A DNA stretch of 64,000 nt, taken from contig JAKSZU010000013.1 of NCBI GenBank assembly GCA_026018925.1, forward strand, positions 1-64,000, given 5' to 3'. The stretch's first letter is position 1, and each line of letters opens with the position of its first letter. Positions 49,101 through 61,506 of this stretch are shown piece by piece. A model generated the notes under the pieces. That model was not told the DNA's origin, searched no databases, and was given only the letters and a program-made list of their open reading frames with translations. Position numbers and translations under genes: made by a program. Source of the stretch: Tupaia tana (lineage: Eukaryota; Chordata; Mammalia; Scandentia; Tupaiidae).

Positions 49101-50220
49101 GGCTCTCAGCTCCATCTTTTGTTTTGTTAATAAGCCCTTCTGCTCCTTTCTCCCAGGCAGGAGAGTTGAGCCATTCTCTGAGAAGATTCCACATGGATAC
49201 TGGGAACTAGATATTTCAGGGCACAGGCGAAATGAAGATTTTCTACTCATAATTCAGCCTCCAGCAAGCAAAGCTAGTGTGGTAGGGAGCCCCTCTGGCC
49301 TTCTATCCCTGTCTCTGTGTCTCTGAGGTCTCTGTCTCTCTCTGCGCCTGTCTCCTCATTTTCTTTTGGTAATTTTTCCTTTTTAAGATTTTTTTAAAGG
49401 TAGAATTTCTCTCTGGCTCTCAGCTCCATCTTTTGTTTTGTTAATAAGCCCTTCTGCTCCTTTCTCCCAGGCAGGAGAGTTGAGCCATTCTCTGAGAAGA
49501 TTCCACATGGATACTGGGAACTAGATATTTCAGGGCACAGGCGAAATGAAGATTTTCTACTCATAATTCAGCCTCCAGCAAGCAAAGCTAGTGTGGTAGG
49601 GAGCCCCTCTGGCCTTCTATCCCTGTCTCTGTGTCTCTGAGGTCTCTGTCTCTCTCTGCGCCTGTCTCCTCATTTTCTTTTGGTAATTTTTCCTTTTTAC
49701 GATTTTTTTAAAGGTAGAATTTCTCTCTGGCTCTCAGCTCCATCTTTTGTTTTCTTAATAAGCCCTTATGCTCCTTTCTCCCAGGCAGGAGAGTTGAGCC
49801 ATTCTCTGAGCAGATTCCACATGGATACTGGGAACTAGATATTTCAGGACACAGGAGAAATGAAGATTTTCTACTCATAATTCAGCCTCCAGCAAGCAAA
49901 GCTAGTGTGGTAGGGAGCCCCTCTGGCCTTCTATCCCTGTCTCTGTGTCTCTGAGGTCTCTGTCTCTCTCTGCGCCTGTCTCCTCATTTTCTTTTGGTAA
50001 TTTTTCCTTTTTACGATTTTTTTAAAGGTAGAATTTCTCTCTGGCTCTCAGCTCCATCTTTTGTTTTGTTAATAAGCCCTTCTGCTCCTTTCTCCCAGGC
50101 AGGAGAGTTGAGCCATTCTCTGAGAAGATTCCACATGGATACTGGGAACTAGATATTTCAGGGCACAGGCGAAATGAAGATTTTCTACTCATAATTCAGC
50201 CTCCAGCAAGCAAAGCTAGT
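46138..50220. repeat. Seven-monomer higher-order repeat zone (monomers 148-160)
   Basis: Unit starts are 46138, 46452, 46767, 47081, 47395, 47709, 48023, 48337, 48651, 48965, 49279, 49593 and 49907. Units 148-153 match units 155-160 at 2198-2199 bp, seven monomers. Linked markers are CATCTCTTG (148/155, 149/156), GAGTTCTCTG (149/156), TTTTATGATTT (150/157), and CCCTTATGCTCC with GAGCAGATTCC, GGACACAGGAG (152/159). Units 142-143 carry part of the pattern seven units earlier, including GTATCTCTC (shared by 143 and 157). Units here otherwise sit very near consensus, a sign of recent homogenisation. Confidence 0.88.
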
Positions 50221-52728
50221 GTGGTAGGAAGCCCCTCTGTCTTTCTATCCCTGTCTCTGTGTCTCTGAGGTCTCTGTCTCTCTCCGCGCCTGTCTCCTCA
50301 TTTTCTTTTGGTAATTTTTCCTTTTTACGATTTTTTTAAAGGTAGAATTTCTCTTTGGCTCTCAGCTCCATCTTTTGTTTTGTTAATAAGCCCTTCTGCT
50401 CCTTTCTCCCAGGCAGGAGAGTTGAGCCATTCTCTGAGAAGATTCCACATGGATACTGGGAACTAGATATTTCAGGGCACAGGCGAAATGAAGATTTTCT
50501 ACTCATAATTCAGCCTCCAGCAAGCAAAGCTAGTGTGGTAGGGAGCCCCTCTGGCCTTCTATCCCTGTCTCTGTGTCTCTGAGGTCTCTGTCTCTCTCTG
50601 CGCCTGTCTCCTCATTTTCTTTTGGTAATTTTTCCTTTTTACGATTTTTTTAAAGGTAGAATTTCTCTCTGGCTCTCAGCTCCATCTCTTGTTTTGTTAA
50701 TAAGCCCTTCTGCTCCTTTCTCCCAGGCAGGAGAGTTGAGCCATTCTCTGAGAAGATTCCACATGGATACTGGGAACTAGATATTTCAGGGCACAGGCGA
50801 AATGAAGATTTTCTACTCATAATTCAGCCTCCAGCAAGCAAAGCTAGTGTGGTACGGAGCCCCTCTGGCCTTCTATCCCTGTCTCTGTGTCTCTGAGGTC
50901 TCTGTCTCTCTCTGCGCCTGTCTCCTCATTTTCTTTTGGTAATTATTCCTTTTTACGATATTTTTAAAGGTAGAATTTCTCTCTGGCTCTCAGCTCCATC
51001 TTTTGTTTTGTTAATAAGCCCTTGTGCTGCTTTCTCCCAGGCAGGAGAGTTGAGCCATTCTTTGAGAAGATTCCACATGGATACTGGGAACTAGATATTT
51101 CAGGGCACAGGCGAAATGAAGATTTTCTACTCATAATTCAGCCTCCAGCAAGCAAAGCTAGTGTGGTAGGGAGCCCCTCTGGCCTTCTATCCCTGACTCT
51201 GTGTCTCTGAGGTCTCTGTCTCTCTCTGCGCCTGTCTCCTCATTTTCTTTTGGTAATTTTTCCTTTTTACGATTTTTTTAAAGGTAGAATTTCTCTCTGG
51301 CTCTCAGCTCCATCTTTTGTTTTGTTAATAAGCCCTTCTGCTCCTTTCTCCCAGGCAGGAGAGTTGAGCCATTCTCTGAGAAGTTTCCACATGGATACTG
51401 GGAACTAGATATTTCAGGGCACAGGCGAAATGAAGATTTTCTACTCATAATTCAGCCTCCAGCAAGCAAAGCTAGTGTGGTAGGAAGCCCCTCTGGCCTT
51501 CTATCCCTGTCTCTGTGTCTCTGAGGTCTCTGTCTCTCTCTGCGCCTGTCTCCTCATTTTCTTTTGGTAATTTTTCCTTTTTACAATTTTTTTAAAGGTA
51601 GAATTTCTCTCTGGCTCTCAGCTCCATCTTTTGTTTTCTTAATAAGCCCTTCTGCTCCTTTCTCCCAGGCAGGAGAGTTGAGCCATTCTCTGAGAAGATT
51701 CCACATGGATACTGGGAACTAGATATTTCAGGGCACAGGCGAAATGAAGATTTTCTACTCATAATTCAGCCTCCAGCAAGCAAAGCTAGTGTGGTAGGGA
51801 TCCCCTCTGGCCTTCTATCCCTGTCTCTGTGTCTCTGAGGTCTCTGTCTCTCTCTGCACCTGTCTCATTTTCTTTTGGTAATTTTTCCTTTTTACGATTT
51901 TTTTAAAGGTAGAATTTCTCTCTGGCTCTCAGCTCATCTTTTGTTTTGTTAATAAGCCCTTCTGCTCCTTTCTCCCAGGCAGGAGAGTTCAGCCATTCTC
52001 TGAGAAGATTCCACATGGATACTGGGAACTAGATATTTCAGAGCACAGGCGAAATGAAGATTTTCTACTCATAATTCAGCCTCCAGCAAGCAAAGCTACT
52101 GTGGTAGGAAGCCCCTCTGGCCTTCTATCCCTGTCTCTGTGTCTCTGAGGTCTCTGTCTCTCTCTGCGCCTGTCTCCTCATTTTCTTTTGGTAATTTTTC
52201 CTTTTTACGATTTTTTTAAAGGTAGAATTTCTCTCTGGCTCTCAGCTCCATCTTTTGTTTTGTTAATAAGCCCTTGTGCTGCTTTCTCCCAGGCAGGAGA
52301 GTTGAGCCATTTTTTGAGAAGATTCCACATGGATACTGGGAACTAGATATTTCAGGGCACAGGCGAAATGAAGATTTTCTACTCATAATTCAGCCTCCAG
52401 CAAGCAAAGCTAGTGTGGTAGGGAGCCCCTCTGGCCTTCTATCCCTGACTCTTTGTCTCTGAGGTCTCTGTCTCTCTCTGCGCCTGTCTCCTCATTTTCT
52501 TTTGGTAATTTTTCCTTTTTACGATTTTTTTAAAGGTAGAATTTCTCTCTGGCTCTCAGCTCCATCTTTTGTTTTGTTAATAAGCCCTTCTGCTCCTTTC
52601 TCCCAGGCAGGAGAGTTGAGCCATTCTCTGAGAAGATTCCACATGGATACTGGGAACTAGATATTTCAGGGCACAGGCGAAATGAAGATTTTCTACTCAT
52701 AATTCAGCCTCCAGCAAGCAAAGCTAGT
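50221..52728. repeat. Satellite segment, monomers 161-168, with a four-monomer repeat
   Basis: Unit starts are 50221, 50535, 50849, 51163, 51477, 51791, 52101 and 52415. Units 163-164 and 167-168 share CTTGTGCTGC with TTTGAGAAG, then CCCTGACTCT, at about 1252 bp. Each pair is followed by a GGAAGCCCC unit. Unit 161 has CTCTGTCTTTC and CTCCGCGCC, which creates an extra CpG. Unit 166 (310 bp) has GGGATCCCC, the 3-bp deletion, CAGCTCATC and a GCTACTG tail. Confidence 0.85.
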
Positions 52729-55238
52729 GTGGTAGGAAGCCCCTCTGGCCTTCTATCCCTGTCTCTGTGTCTCTGAGGTCTCTGTCTCTCTCTGCGCCTG
52801 TCTCCTCATTTTCTTTTGGTAATTTTTCCTTTTTACGATTTTTTTAAAGGTAGAATTTCTCTCTGGCTCTCAGCTCCATCTTTTGTTTTGTTAATAAGCC
52901 CTTCTGCTCCTTTCTCCCAGGCAGGAGAGTTGAGCCATTCTCTGAGAAGATTCCACATGGATACTGGGAACTAGATATTTCAGGGCACAGGCGAAATGAA
53001 GATTTTCTACTCATAATTCAGCCTCCAGCAAGCAAAGCTAGTGTGGTAGGGAGCCCCTCTGGCCTTCTATCCCTGTCTCTGTGTCTCTGAGGTCTCTGTC
53101 TCTCTCTGAAACTGTCTCCTCATTTTCTTTTGGTAATTTTTCCTTTTTACGATTTTTTTAAAGGTAGAATTTCTCTCTGGCTCTCAGCTCCATCTTTTGT
53201 TTTGTTAATAAGCCCTTCTGCTCCTTTCTCCCAGGCAGGAGAGTTGAGCCATTCTCTGAGAAGATTCCACATGGATACTGGGAACTAGATATTTCAGGGC
53301 ACAGGCGAAATGAAGATTTTCTACTCATAATTCAGCCTCCAGCAAGCAAAGCTAGTGTGGTAGGGAGCCCCTCTGGCCTTCTATCCCTGTCTCTGTGTCT
53401 CTGAGGTCTCTGTCTCTCTCTGCGCCTGTCTCCTCATTTTCTTTTGGTAATTTTTCCTTTTTACGATTTTTTTAAAGGTAGAATTTCTCTCTGGCTCTCA
53501 GCTCCATCTTTTGTTTTCTTAATAAGCCCTTCTGCTCCTTTCTCCCAGGCAGGAGAGTTGAGCCATTCTCTGAGACGGTTCCACATGGATACTGGGAACT
53601 AGATATTTCAGGGCACAGGCGAAATGAAGATTTTCTACTCATAATTCAGCCTCCAGCAAGCAAAGCTAGTGTGGTAGGAAGCCCCTCTGGCCTTCTATCC
53701 CTTTCTCTGTGTCTCTGAGGTCTCTGTCTCTCTCTGCGCCTATCTCCTCATTTTCTTTTGGTAATTTTTCCTTTTTACGATTTTTTTAAAGGTAGAATTT
53801 CTCTCTGACTCTCAGCTCCATCTTTTGTTTTGTTAATAAGCCCTTCTGCTCCTTTCTCCCAGGCAGGAGAGTTGAGCCATTCTCTGAGAAGATTCCACAT
53901 GGATACTGGGAACTAGATATTTCAGGGCACAGGTGAAAAGAAGATTTTCTACTCATAATTCAGCCTGCAGCAAGCAAAGCTAGTGTGGTAGGGAGCCCCT
54001 CTGGCCTTCTACCCCTGTCTCTGTGTCTCTGAGGTCTCTGTCTCTCTCTGCGCCTGTCTCCTCATTTTCTTTTGGTAATTTTTCCTTTTTTCGATTTTTT
54101 TAAAGGTAGAATTTCTCTCTGCCTCTCAGCTCCATCTTTTGTTTTGTTAATAAGCCCTTCTGCTCCTTTTTCCCAGGCAGGAGAGTTGAGCCATTCTCTG
54201 AGAAGATTCCACATGGATACTGGGAACTAGATATTTCAGGGCACAGGCGAAATGAAGATTTTCTACTCATAATTCAGCCTCCAGCAAGCAAAGCTAGTGT
54301 GGTAGGGAGCCCCTCTGGCCTTCTATCCCTGTCTCTGTGTCTCTGAGGTCTCTGTCTCTCTCTGCACCTGTCTCATTTTCTTTTGGTAATTTTTCCTTTT
54401 TACGATTTTTTTAAAGGTAGAATTTCTCTCTGGCTCTCAGCTCCATCTTTTGTTTTGTTAATAAGCCCTTCTGCTGCTTTCTCCCAGGCAGGAGAGTTGA
54501 TCCATTCTCTGAGAAGATTCCACATGGATACTGGGAACTGGATATTTCAAAGCACAGGCGAAATGAAGATTTTCTACTCATAATTCAGCCTCCAGCAAGC
54601 AAAGCTAGTGTGGTAGGGAGCCCCTCTGGCCTTCTATCCCTGTCTCTGTGTCTCTGAGGTCTCTGTCTCTCACTGCGCCTGTCTCCTCATTTTCTTTTGG
54701 TAATTTTTCCTTTTTACGATTTTTTTAAAGGTAGAATTTCTCTCTGGCTCTCAGCTTCCATCTTTTGTTTTGTTAATAAGCCCTTCTGCTCCTTTCTCCC
54801 AGGCAGGAGAGTTGAGCCATTCTCTGAGAAGATTCCACATGGATACTGGGAACTAGATATTTCAGGGCACAGGCGAAATGAAGATTTTCTACTCATAATT
54901 CAGCCTCCAGCAAGCAAAGCTAGTGTGGTAGGGAGCCCCTCTGGCCTTCTATACCTGTCTCTGTGTCTCTGAGGTCTCTGTCTCTCTCTGCGCCTGTCTC
55001 CTCATTTTCTTTTGGTAATTTTTCCTTTTTACGATTTTTTTAAAGGTAGAATTTCTCTCTGGCTCTCAGCTCCATCTCTTGTTTTGTTAATAAGCCCTTC
55101 TGCTCCTTTCTCCCAGGCAGGAGAGTTGAGCCATTCTCTGAGAAGATTCCACATGGATACTGGGAACTAGATATTTCAGGGCACAGGCGAAATGAAGATT
55201 TTCTACTCATAATTCAGCCTCCAGCAAGCAAAGCTAGT
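52729..55238. repeat. Right-hand family, copy 1 (monomers 169-176)
   Basis: Unit starts are 52729, 53043, 53357, 53671, 53985, 54299, 54610 and 54925. Units 169-174 recur as 184-189 (57434-59314) at 4705 bp, and units 172-179 recur as 197-204 at 7836 bp. Markers are TGAAACTGTCTCC (170), TTTTCTTAATAAG with GAGACGGTTCC (171), the linked A-type unit CCTTTCTCTG, CCTATCTCC, CTGACTCTC, GTGAAAAGAAG (172), the B-type CTACCCCTG, CTGCCTCTC, CTTTTTCCC (173), the C-type GTTGATCC with TTTCAAAGC (174), and CAGCTTCCATC (175). Confidence 0.9.
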
Positions 55239-57433
55239 GTGGTAGGGAGCCCCTCTGGCCTTCTATCCCTGTCTCTGTGTCTCTGAGGTCTCTGTCTCTT
55301 TCTGCGCCTGTCTAGTCTTATTTTTTTGGTAATTATTCCTTTTTACGATATTTTTAAAGGTAGAATTTCTCTCTGGCTCTCAGCTCCATCTTTTGTTTTG
55401 TTAATAAGCCCTTGTGCTGCTTTCTCCCAGGCAGGAGAGTTGAGCCATTCTCTGAGAAGATTCCACATGGATACTGGGAACTAGATATTTCAGGGCACAG
55501 GCGAAATGAAGATTTTCTACTCATAATTCAGCCTCCAGCAAGCAAAGCTAGTGTGGTAGGGAGCCCCTCTGGCCTTCTATCCCTGTCTCTGTGTCTCTGG
55601 GGTCTCTGTCTCTCTCTGCGCCTGTCTCCTCATTTTCTTTTGGTAATTTTTCCTTTTTACGATTTTTTTAAAGGTAGAATTTCTCTCTGGCTCTCAGCTC
55701 CATCTTTTGTTTTGTTAATAAGCCCTTCTGCTGCTTTCTCCCATTCAGGAGAGTTGAGCCATTCTCTGAGAAGATTCCACATGGATACTGGGAACAAGTT
55801 ATTTCAGGGCACAGGCGAAATGAAGATTTTCTACTCATAATTCAGCCTCCAGCAAGCAAAGCTAGTGTGGTAGGGAGCCCCTATGGCCTTCTAACCCTGT
55901 CTCTGTGTCTCTGAGGTCTCTGTCTCTCTCTGGACCTGTCTCATTTTCTTTTGGTAATTTTTCCTTTTTACGATTTTTTTAAAGGTAGAATTTCTCTCTG
56001 GCTCTCAGCTCCATCTTTTTTTTTGTTAATAAGCCCTTCTGCTGCTTTCTCCCAGGCAGGAGAGTTGAGCCATTCTCTGAGAAGATTCCACATGGATACT
56101 GGGAACTAGATATTTCAGGGCACAGGCGAAATGAAGATTTTCTACTCATAATTCAGCCTCCAGCAAGCAAAGCTAGTGTGGTAGGGAGCCCCTCTGGCCT
56201 TCTATCCCTGTCTCTGTGTCTCTGAGGTCTCTGTCTCTCTCTGCGCCTGTCTCCTCATTTTCTTTTGGTAATTTTTCCTTTTTACGATTTTTTTAAAGGT
56301 AGAATTTCTCTCTGGCTCTCAGCTCCATCTTTTGTTTTCTTAATAAGCCCTTCTGCTCCTTTCTCCCAGGCAGGAGAGTTGAGCCATTCTCTGAGACGAT
56401 TCCCCATGGATACTGGGAACTAGATATTTCAGGGCACAGGCGAAATGAAGATTTTCTACTCATAATTCAGCCTCCAGCAAGCAAAGCTAGTGTGGTAGGA
56501 AGCCCCTCTGGCCTTCTATCCCTTTCTCTGTGTCTCTGAGGTCTCTGTCTCTCTCTGCGCCTATCTCCTCATTTTCTTTTGGTAATTTTTCCTTTTTACG
56601 ATTTTTTTAAAGGTAGAATTTCTCTCTGACTCTCAGCTCCATCTTTTGTTTTGTTAATAAGCCCTTCTGCTCCTTTCTCCCAGGCAGGAGAGTTGAGCCA
56701 TTCTCTGAGAAGATTCCACATGGATACTGGGAACTAGATATTTCAGGGCACAGGTGAAAAGAAGATTTTCTACTCATAATTCAGCCTGCAGCAAGCAAAG
56801 CTAGTGTGGTAGGGAGCCCCTCTGGCCTTCTACCCCTGTCTCTGTGTCTCTGAGGTCTCTGTCTCTCTCTGCGCCTGTCTCCTCATTTTCTTTTGGTAAT
56901 TTTTCCTTTTTACGATTTTTTTAAAGGTAGAATTTCTCTCTGCCTCTCAGCTCCATCTTTTGTTTTGTTAATAAGCCCTTCTGCTCCTTTTTCCCAGGCA
57001 GGAGAGTTGAGCCATTCTCTGAGAAGATTCCACATGGATACTGGGAACTAGATATTTCAGGGCACAGGCGAAATGAAGATTTTCTACTCATAATTCAGCC
57101 TCCAGCAAGCAAAGCTAGTGTGGTAGGGAGCCCCTCTGGCCTTCTATCCCTGTCTCTGTGTCTCTGAGGTCTCTGTCTCTCTCTGCGCCTGTCTCCTCAT
57201 TTTCTTTTGGGAATTTTTCCTTTTTACGATTTTTTTAAAGGTAGAATTTCTCTCTGGCTCTCAGCTCCATCTTTTGTTTTGTTAATAAGCCCTTCTGCTC
57301 CTTTCTCCCAGGCAGGAGAGTTGAGCCATTCTCTGAGAAGATTCCACATGGATACTGGGAACTAGATATTTCAGGGCACAGGCGAAATGAAGATTTTCTA
57401 CTCATAATTCAGCCTCCAGCAAGCAAAGCTAGT
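55239..57433. repeat. Right-hand family (monomers 177-183), first TAGTCTTA unit
   Basis: Unit starts are 55239, 55553, 55867, 56178, 56492, 56806 and 57120. Units 177-182 recur as 190-195 at 4076 bp, 13 monomers. Unit 177 has GTCTAGTCTTATTTTTTTGG near 55307, a scrambled form of the usual CTCCTCATTTTC stretch, then CTTGTGCTGC. Unit 178 has TCTGGGGTC, CCCATTCAGG and GAACAAGTTATTTC. Unit 179 has CCCCTATGG, CTAACCCTG and TGGACCTG. Unit 180 has GACGATTCCCCATGG. Units 180-182 also resemble 171-173 at 2821 bp. Confidence 0.9.
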
Positions 57434-59314
57434 GTGGTAGGAAGCCCCTCTGGCCTTCTATCCCTGTCTCTGTGTCTCTGAGGTCTCTGTCTCTCTCTGC
57501 GCCTGTCTCCTCATTTTCTTTTGGTAATTTTTCCTTTTTACGATTTTTTTAAAGGTAGAATTTCTCTCTGGCTCTCAGCTCCATCTTTTGTTTTGTTAAT
57601 AAGCCCTTCTGCTCCTTTCTCCCAGGCAGGAGAGTTGAGCCATTCTCTGAGAAGATTCCACATGGATACTGGGAACTAGATATTTCAGGGCACAGGCGAA
57701 ATGAAGATTTTCTACTCATAATTCAGCCTCCAGCAAGCAAAGCTAGTGTGGTAGGGAGCCCCTCTGGCCTTCTATCCCTGTCTCTGTGTCTCTGAGGTCT
57801 CTGTCTCTCTCTGAAACTGTCTCCTCATTTTCTTTTGGTAATTTTTCCTTTTTACGATTTTTTTAAAGGTAGAATTTCTCTCTGGCTCTCAGCTCCATCT
57901 TTTGTTTTGTTAATAAGCCCTTCTGCTCCTTTCTCCCAGGCAGGAGAGTTGAGCCATTCTCTGAGAAGATTCCACATGGATACTGGGAACTAGATATTTC
58001 AGGGCACAGGCGAAATGAAGATTTTCTACTCATAATTCAGCCTCCAGCAAGCAAAGCTAGTGTGGTAGGGAGCCCCTCTGGCCTTCTATCCCTGTCTCTG
58101 TGTCTCTGAGGTCTCTGTCTCTCTCTGCGCCTGTCTCCTCATTTTCTTTTGGTAATTTTTCCTTTTTACGATTTTTTTAAAGGTAGAATTTCTCTCTGGC
58201 TTTCAGCTCCATCTTTTGTTTTCTTAATAAGCCCTTCTGCTCCTTTCTCCCAGGCAGGAGAGTTGAGCCATTCTCTGAGACGGTTCCACATGGATACTGG
58301 GAACTAGATATTTCAGGGCACAGGCGAAATGAAGATTTTCTACTCATAATTCAGCCCCCAGCAAGCAAAGCTAGTGTGGTAGGAATCCCCTCTGGCCTTC
58401 TATCCCTTTCTCTGTGTCTCTGAGGTCTCTGTCTCTCTCTGCGCCTATCTCCTCATTTTCTTTTGGTAATTTTTCCTTTTTACGATTTTTTTAAAGGTAG
58501 AATTTCTCTCTGACTCTCAGCTCCATCTTTTGTTTTGTTAATAAGCCCTTCTGCTCCTTTCTCCCAGGCAGGAGTGTTGAGCCATTCTCTGAGAAGATTC
58601 CACATGGATACTGGGAACTAGATATTTCAGGGCACAGGTGAAAAGAAGATTTTCTACTCATAATTCAGCCTGCAGCAAGCAAAGCTAGTGTGGTAGGGAG
58701 CCCCTCTGGCCTTCTACCCCTGTCTCTGTGTCTCTGAGGTCTCTGTCTCTCTCTGCGCCTGTCTCCTCATTTTCTTTTGGTAATTTTTCCTTTTTTCGAT
58801 TTTTTTAAAGGTAGAATTTCTCTCTGCCTCTCAGCTCCATCTTTTGTTTTGTTAATAAGCCCTTCTGCTCCTTTTTCCCAGGCAGGAGAGTTGAGCCATT
58901 CTCTGAGAAGATTCCACATGGATACTGGGAACTAGATATTTCAGGGCACAGGCGAAATGAAGATTTTCTACTCATAATTCAGCCTCCAGCAAGCAAAGCT
59001 AGTGTGGTAGGGAGCCCCTCTGGCCTTCTATCCCTGTCTCTGTGTCTCTGAGGTCTCTGTCTCTCTCTGCGCCTGTCTCATTTTCTTTTGGTAATTTTTC
59101 CTTTTTACGATTTTTTTAAAGGTAGAATTTCTCTCTGGCTCTCAGCTCCATCTTTTGTTTTGTTAATAAGCCCTTCTGCTGCTTTCTCCCAGGCAGGAGA
59201 GTTGATCCATTCTCTGAGAAGATTCCACATGGATACTGGGAACTAGATATTTCAGGGCACAGGCGAAATGAAGATTTTCTACTCATAATTCAGCCTCCAG
59301 CAAGCAAAGCTAGT
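57434..59314. repeat. Right-hand family, copy 2 (monomers 184-189)
   Basis: Unit starts are 57434, 57748, 58062, 58376, 58690 and 59004. Order and markers follow units 169-174 (TGAAACTG, GACGGTTCC, the A-, B- and C-type units) at 4705 bp. Private changes include CTGGCTTTCAG near 58200, CAGCCCCCAGC near 58352 and GGAGTGTTG near 58571. After unit 189 the next unit is the TAGTCTTA type, so the two units between (175 and 176 in copy 1) are absent. Confidence 0.9.
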
Positions 59315-61506
59315 GTGGTAGGGAGCCCCTCTGGCCTTCTATCCCTGTCTCTGTGTCTCTGAGGTCTCCGTCTCTTTCTGCGCCTGTCTAGTCTTATTTT
59401 TTTGGTAATTATTCCTTTTTACGATATTTTTAAAGGTAGAATTTCTCTCTGGCTCTCAGCTCCATCTTTTGTTTTGTTAATAAGCCCTTGTGCTGCTTTC
59501 TCCCAGGCAGGAGAGTTGAGCCATTCTCTGAGAAGATTCCACATGGATACTGGGAACTAGATATTTCAGGGCACAGGCGAAATGAAGATTTTCTACTCAT
59601 AATTCAGCCTCCAGCAAGCAAAGCTAGTGTGGTAGGGAGCCCCTCTGGCCTTCTATCCCTGTCTCTGTGTCTCTGGGGTCTCTGTCTCTCTCTGCGCCTG
59701 TCTCCTCATTTTCTTTTGGTAATTTTTCCTTTTTACGATTTTTTTAAAGGTAGAATTTCTCTCTGGCTCTCAGCTCCATCTTTTGTTTTGTTAATAAGCC
59801 CTTCTGCTGCTTTCTCCCATTCAGGAGAGTTGAGCCATTCTCTGAGAAGATTCCACATGGATACTGGGAACAAGTTATTTCAGGGCACAGGCGAAATGAA
59901 GATTTTCTACTCATAATCCAGCCTCCAGCAAGCAAAGCTAGTGTGGTAGGGAGCCCCTATGGCCTTCTAACCCTGTCTCTGTGTCTCTGAGGTCTCTGTC
60001 TCTCTCTGGACCTGTCTCATTTTCTTTTGGTAATTTTTCCTTTTTACGATTTTTTTAAAGGTAGAATTTCTCTCTGGCTCTCAGCTCCATCTTTTGTTTT
60101 GTTAATAAGCCCTTCTGCTCCTTTCTCCCAGGCAGGAGAGTTGAGCCATTCTCTGAGAAGATTCCACATGGATACTGGGAACTAGATATTTCAGGGCACA
60201 GGCGAAATGAAGATTTTCTACTCATAATTCAGCCTCCAGCAAGCAAAGCTAGTGTGGTAGGGAGCCCCTCTGGCCTTCTATCCCTGTCTCTGTGTCTCTG
60301 AGGTCTCTGTCTCTCTCTGCGCCTGTCTCCTCATTTTCTTTTGGTAATTTTTCCTTTTTACGATTTTTTTAAAGGTAGAATTTCTCTCTGGCTCTCAGCT
60401 CCATCTTTTGTTTTCTTAATAAGCCCTTCTGCTCCTTTCTCCCAGGCAGGAGAGTTGAGCCATTCTCTGAGACGATTCCACATGGATACTGGGAACTAGA
60501 TATTTCAGGGCACAGGCGAAATGAAGATTTTCTACTCATAATTCAGCCTCCAGCAAGCAAAGCTAGTGTGGTAGGAAGCCCCTCTGGCCTTCTATCCCTT
60601 TCTCTGTGTCTCTGAGGTCTCTGTCTCTCTCTGCGCCTATCTCCTCATTTTCTTTTGGTAATTTTTCCTTTTTACGATTTTTTTAAAGGTAGAATTTCTC
60701 TCTGACTCTCAGCTCCATCTTTTGTTTTGTTAATAAGCCCTTCTGCTCCTTTCTCCCAGGCAGGAGAGTTGAGCCATTCTCTGAGAAGATTCCACATGGA
60801 TACTGGGAACTAGATATTTCAGGGCACAGGTGAAAAGAAGATTTTCTACTCATAATTCAGCCTGCAGCAAGCAAAGCTAGTGTGGTAGGGAGCCCCTCTG
60901 GCCTTCTACCCCTGTCTCTGTGTCTCTGAGGTCTCTGTCTCTCTCTGCGCCTGTCTCCTCATTTTCTTTTGGTAATTTTTCCTTTTTACGATTTTTTTAA
61001 AGGTAGAATTTCTCTCTGCCTCTCAGCTCCATCTTTTGTTTTGTTAATAAGCCCTTCTGCTCCTTTTTCCCAGGCAGGAGAGTTGAGCCATTCTCTGAGA
61101 AGATTCCACATGGATACTGGGAACTAGATATTTCAGGGCACAGGCGAAATGAAGATTTTCTACTCATAATTCAGCCTCCAGCAAGCAAAGCTAGTGTGGT
61201 AGGGAGCCCCTCTGGCCTTCTATCCCTGTCTCTGTGTCTCTGAGGTCTCTGTCTCTCTCTGCGCCTGTCTCATTTTCTTTTGGTAATTTTTCCTTTTTAC
61301 GATTTTTTTAAAGGTAGAATTTCTCTCTGGCTCTCAGCTCCATCTTTTGTTTTGTTAATAAGCCCTTCTGCTGCTTTCTCCCAGGCAGGAGAGTTGATCC
61401 ATTCTCTGAGAAGATTCCACATGGATACTGGGAACTAGATATTTCAAAGCACAGGCGAAATGAAGATTTTCTACTCATAATTCAGCCTCCAGCAAGCAAA
61501 GCTAGT
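59315..61506. repeat. Right-hand family (monomers 190-196), second TAGTCTTA unit
   Basis: Unit starts are 59315, 59629, 59943, 60254, 60568, 60882 and 61196. Units 190-195 match 177-182 at 4076 bp. Unit 190 adds a private GGTCTCCGTCTC, and unit 191 ends AATCCAGCC. Unit 196 is of C type (311 bp, GTTGATCC, TTTCAAAGC), like 174, 189 and 199. It replaces the GGGAATTT unit that follows 182. Confidence 0.9.

Noticed and set aside
55412..55840. 142-codon plus-strand open frame, also at 59488-59916
   Set aside because: It starts at TTG, not ATG. It stays open across a monomer boundary only because TCTGAGGTC became TCTGGGGTC near 55599, removing a stop. The shorter plus-strand frames likewise start at GTG, CTG or TTG in the repeat. 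A 314-bp unit shifts frame every copy, so no protein is conserved along the array.
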